A DNA stretch of 37,395 nucleotides, taken from NCBI GenBank assembly GCA_003248075.1, contig QJYK01000281.1, positions 1-37,395 on the forward strand. Direction: 5' to 3'. Positions 37,021 through 37,395 of the stretch are shown one piece after another (position 1 is the stretch's first letter; each line of letters begins with the position of its first letter). The notes below the pieces were generated by a model. It had not been told where the DNA came from and searched no databases. It saw only the letters and a list, made by a program, of their open reading frames with translations. Source of the stretch: Gemmatimonadota bacterium. GTDB lineage: Bacteria; Gemmatimonadota; Gemmatimonadetes; Longimicrobiales; Gaopeijiaceae. The translations under genes and the position numbers were made by a program.

Positions 37021-37395
37021 TCATCTGCTCGGCGCACGGGCCCGAGCTTTCGAGCCGGTGGCGAGGAAGAGGGACGGACCCGAGGCTTCCAGGTCCGGTG
37101 GCACGGGACGCACGTTGGCGTCCTCGAAGCCGGCGTCGGCCATCCAGGCGGCCATGGTGTCGGGATCGAAGCCCGCCCAGACATGACCCATCGACTCGGC
37201 GTACTCCGCCCCCCGCTCATGGCTGCGGGGCTCGACGACAAGCACCCGGCCGGTCGGTCTCAGCACCCTGCTGGCCTCCGCCAGAGCGGTGGCGGGATCC
37301 GCGACGAAGTGCAGCACGAGGCTGAGGATGACCAGGTCCAGCGTCCCGTCCCGGAGCGGGAGGGCCTCGAGGTCGCCGATGCGGACCTCCACGTT
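37021..37395 (-). CDS. SAM-dependent methyltransferase, C-terminal part (cut by window edge)
   Basis: About 124 residues of a class I methyltransferase are visible, and the start lies outside the window. Elements include an acidic loop with [25 protein letters not shown] (motif II-III region), then [17 protein letters not shown] and an [20 protein letters not shown] stretch before the end. It is directly upstream of ahcY. In several bacteria an ArsR-type DNA-binding domain is fused to such a methyltransferase domain and controls SAM-cycle genes (SahR type). The N-terminal half is not visible, so this cannot be decided here; an ordinary methyltransferase is equally possible. Confidence 0.75.
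   Translation of the reverse strand, partial: NVEVRIGDLEALPLRDGTLDLVILSLVLHFVADPATALAEASRVLRPTGRVLVVEPRSHERGAEYAESMGHVWAGFDPDTMAAWMADAGFEDANVRPVPPDLEASGPSLFLATGSKARARAPSR

Overview
The window is a high-GC chromosomal segment, most likely from a Gemmatimonadota or related FCB-group bacterium. This is inferred from the gene families present: TonB-dependent receptors with an N-terminal carboxypeptidase-regulatory-like domain, a SprA-type giant outer-membrane protein, a PadR regulator paired with an ADOP-type (MacB/FtsX) permease, a secreted DUF1028 protein, LptF/LptG, and type IV pilus ATPases. No rRNA, tRNA, CRISPR array, prophage or transposase gene was recognised.

Layout. Positions 1-3770 (minus) are a tightly packed operon of three exported proteins: a regulatory-like-domain protein, a DUF1028 protein and a TonB-dependent receptor cut by the window edge. 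Positions 3855-6058 (plus) hold a proline aminopeptidase translationally coupled to a stand-alone MTHFR-like protein. Positions 6231-11812 (minus) are a methionine-synthesis pair: full-length cobalamin-dependent MetH followed by a bifunctional homocysteine methyltransferase/MTHFR. A DapF-like epimerase (12039-12926, plus) has serine at both usual catalytic cysteine positions. It converges on lptF-lptG (minus, 13228-15755), and the gap between them is filled by a ~303 bp MITE-like element flanked by TA. Positions 15912-27158 (plus) carry a 2033-residue SprA-like protein, a ComEA-like helix-hairpin-helix protein, and pilB-pilT-pilC. Positions 27424-30842 (minus) are an ADOP permease, its PadR regulator with a perfect inverted-repeat operator, and a small membrane-anchored protein. 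Positions 31176-34903 (plus) are a complete TonB-dependent receptor and a TauE/SafE permease. The end (34930-37395, minus) holds an uncharacterised protein, S-adenosylhomocysteine hydrolase, and the C-terminal part of a SAM-dependent methyltransferase.

How the genes fit together. One-carbon/SAM-cycle functions recur at separate places: two homocysteine-methylating enzymes, two MTHFR modules, ahcY and a methyltransferase. Envelope functions make up most of the rest: LPS export, TonB receptors, the SprA-like protein and the type IV pilus motors. Overlapping stop/start codons (GTGA or ATGA) link genes at 993-996, 5186-5189, 8075-8078, 14295-14298 and 30045-30048, so translational coupling is a regular feature here.

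The most unusual items are the MITE-like element that supplies the stop codons of both flanking genes, a ~41-nt structured repeat shared by two convergent-gene gaps, the Ser/Ser DapF-like protein, and a possible structured leader upstream of metH.
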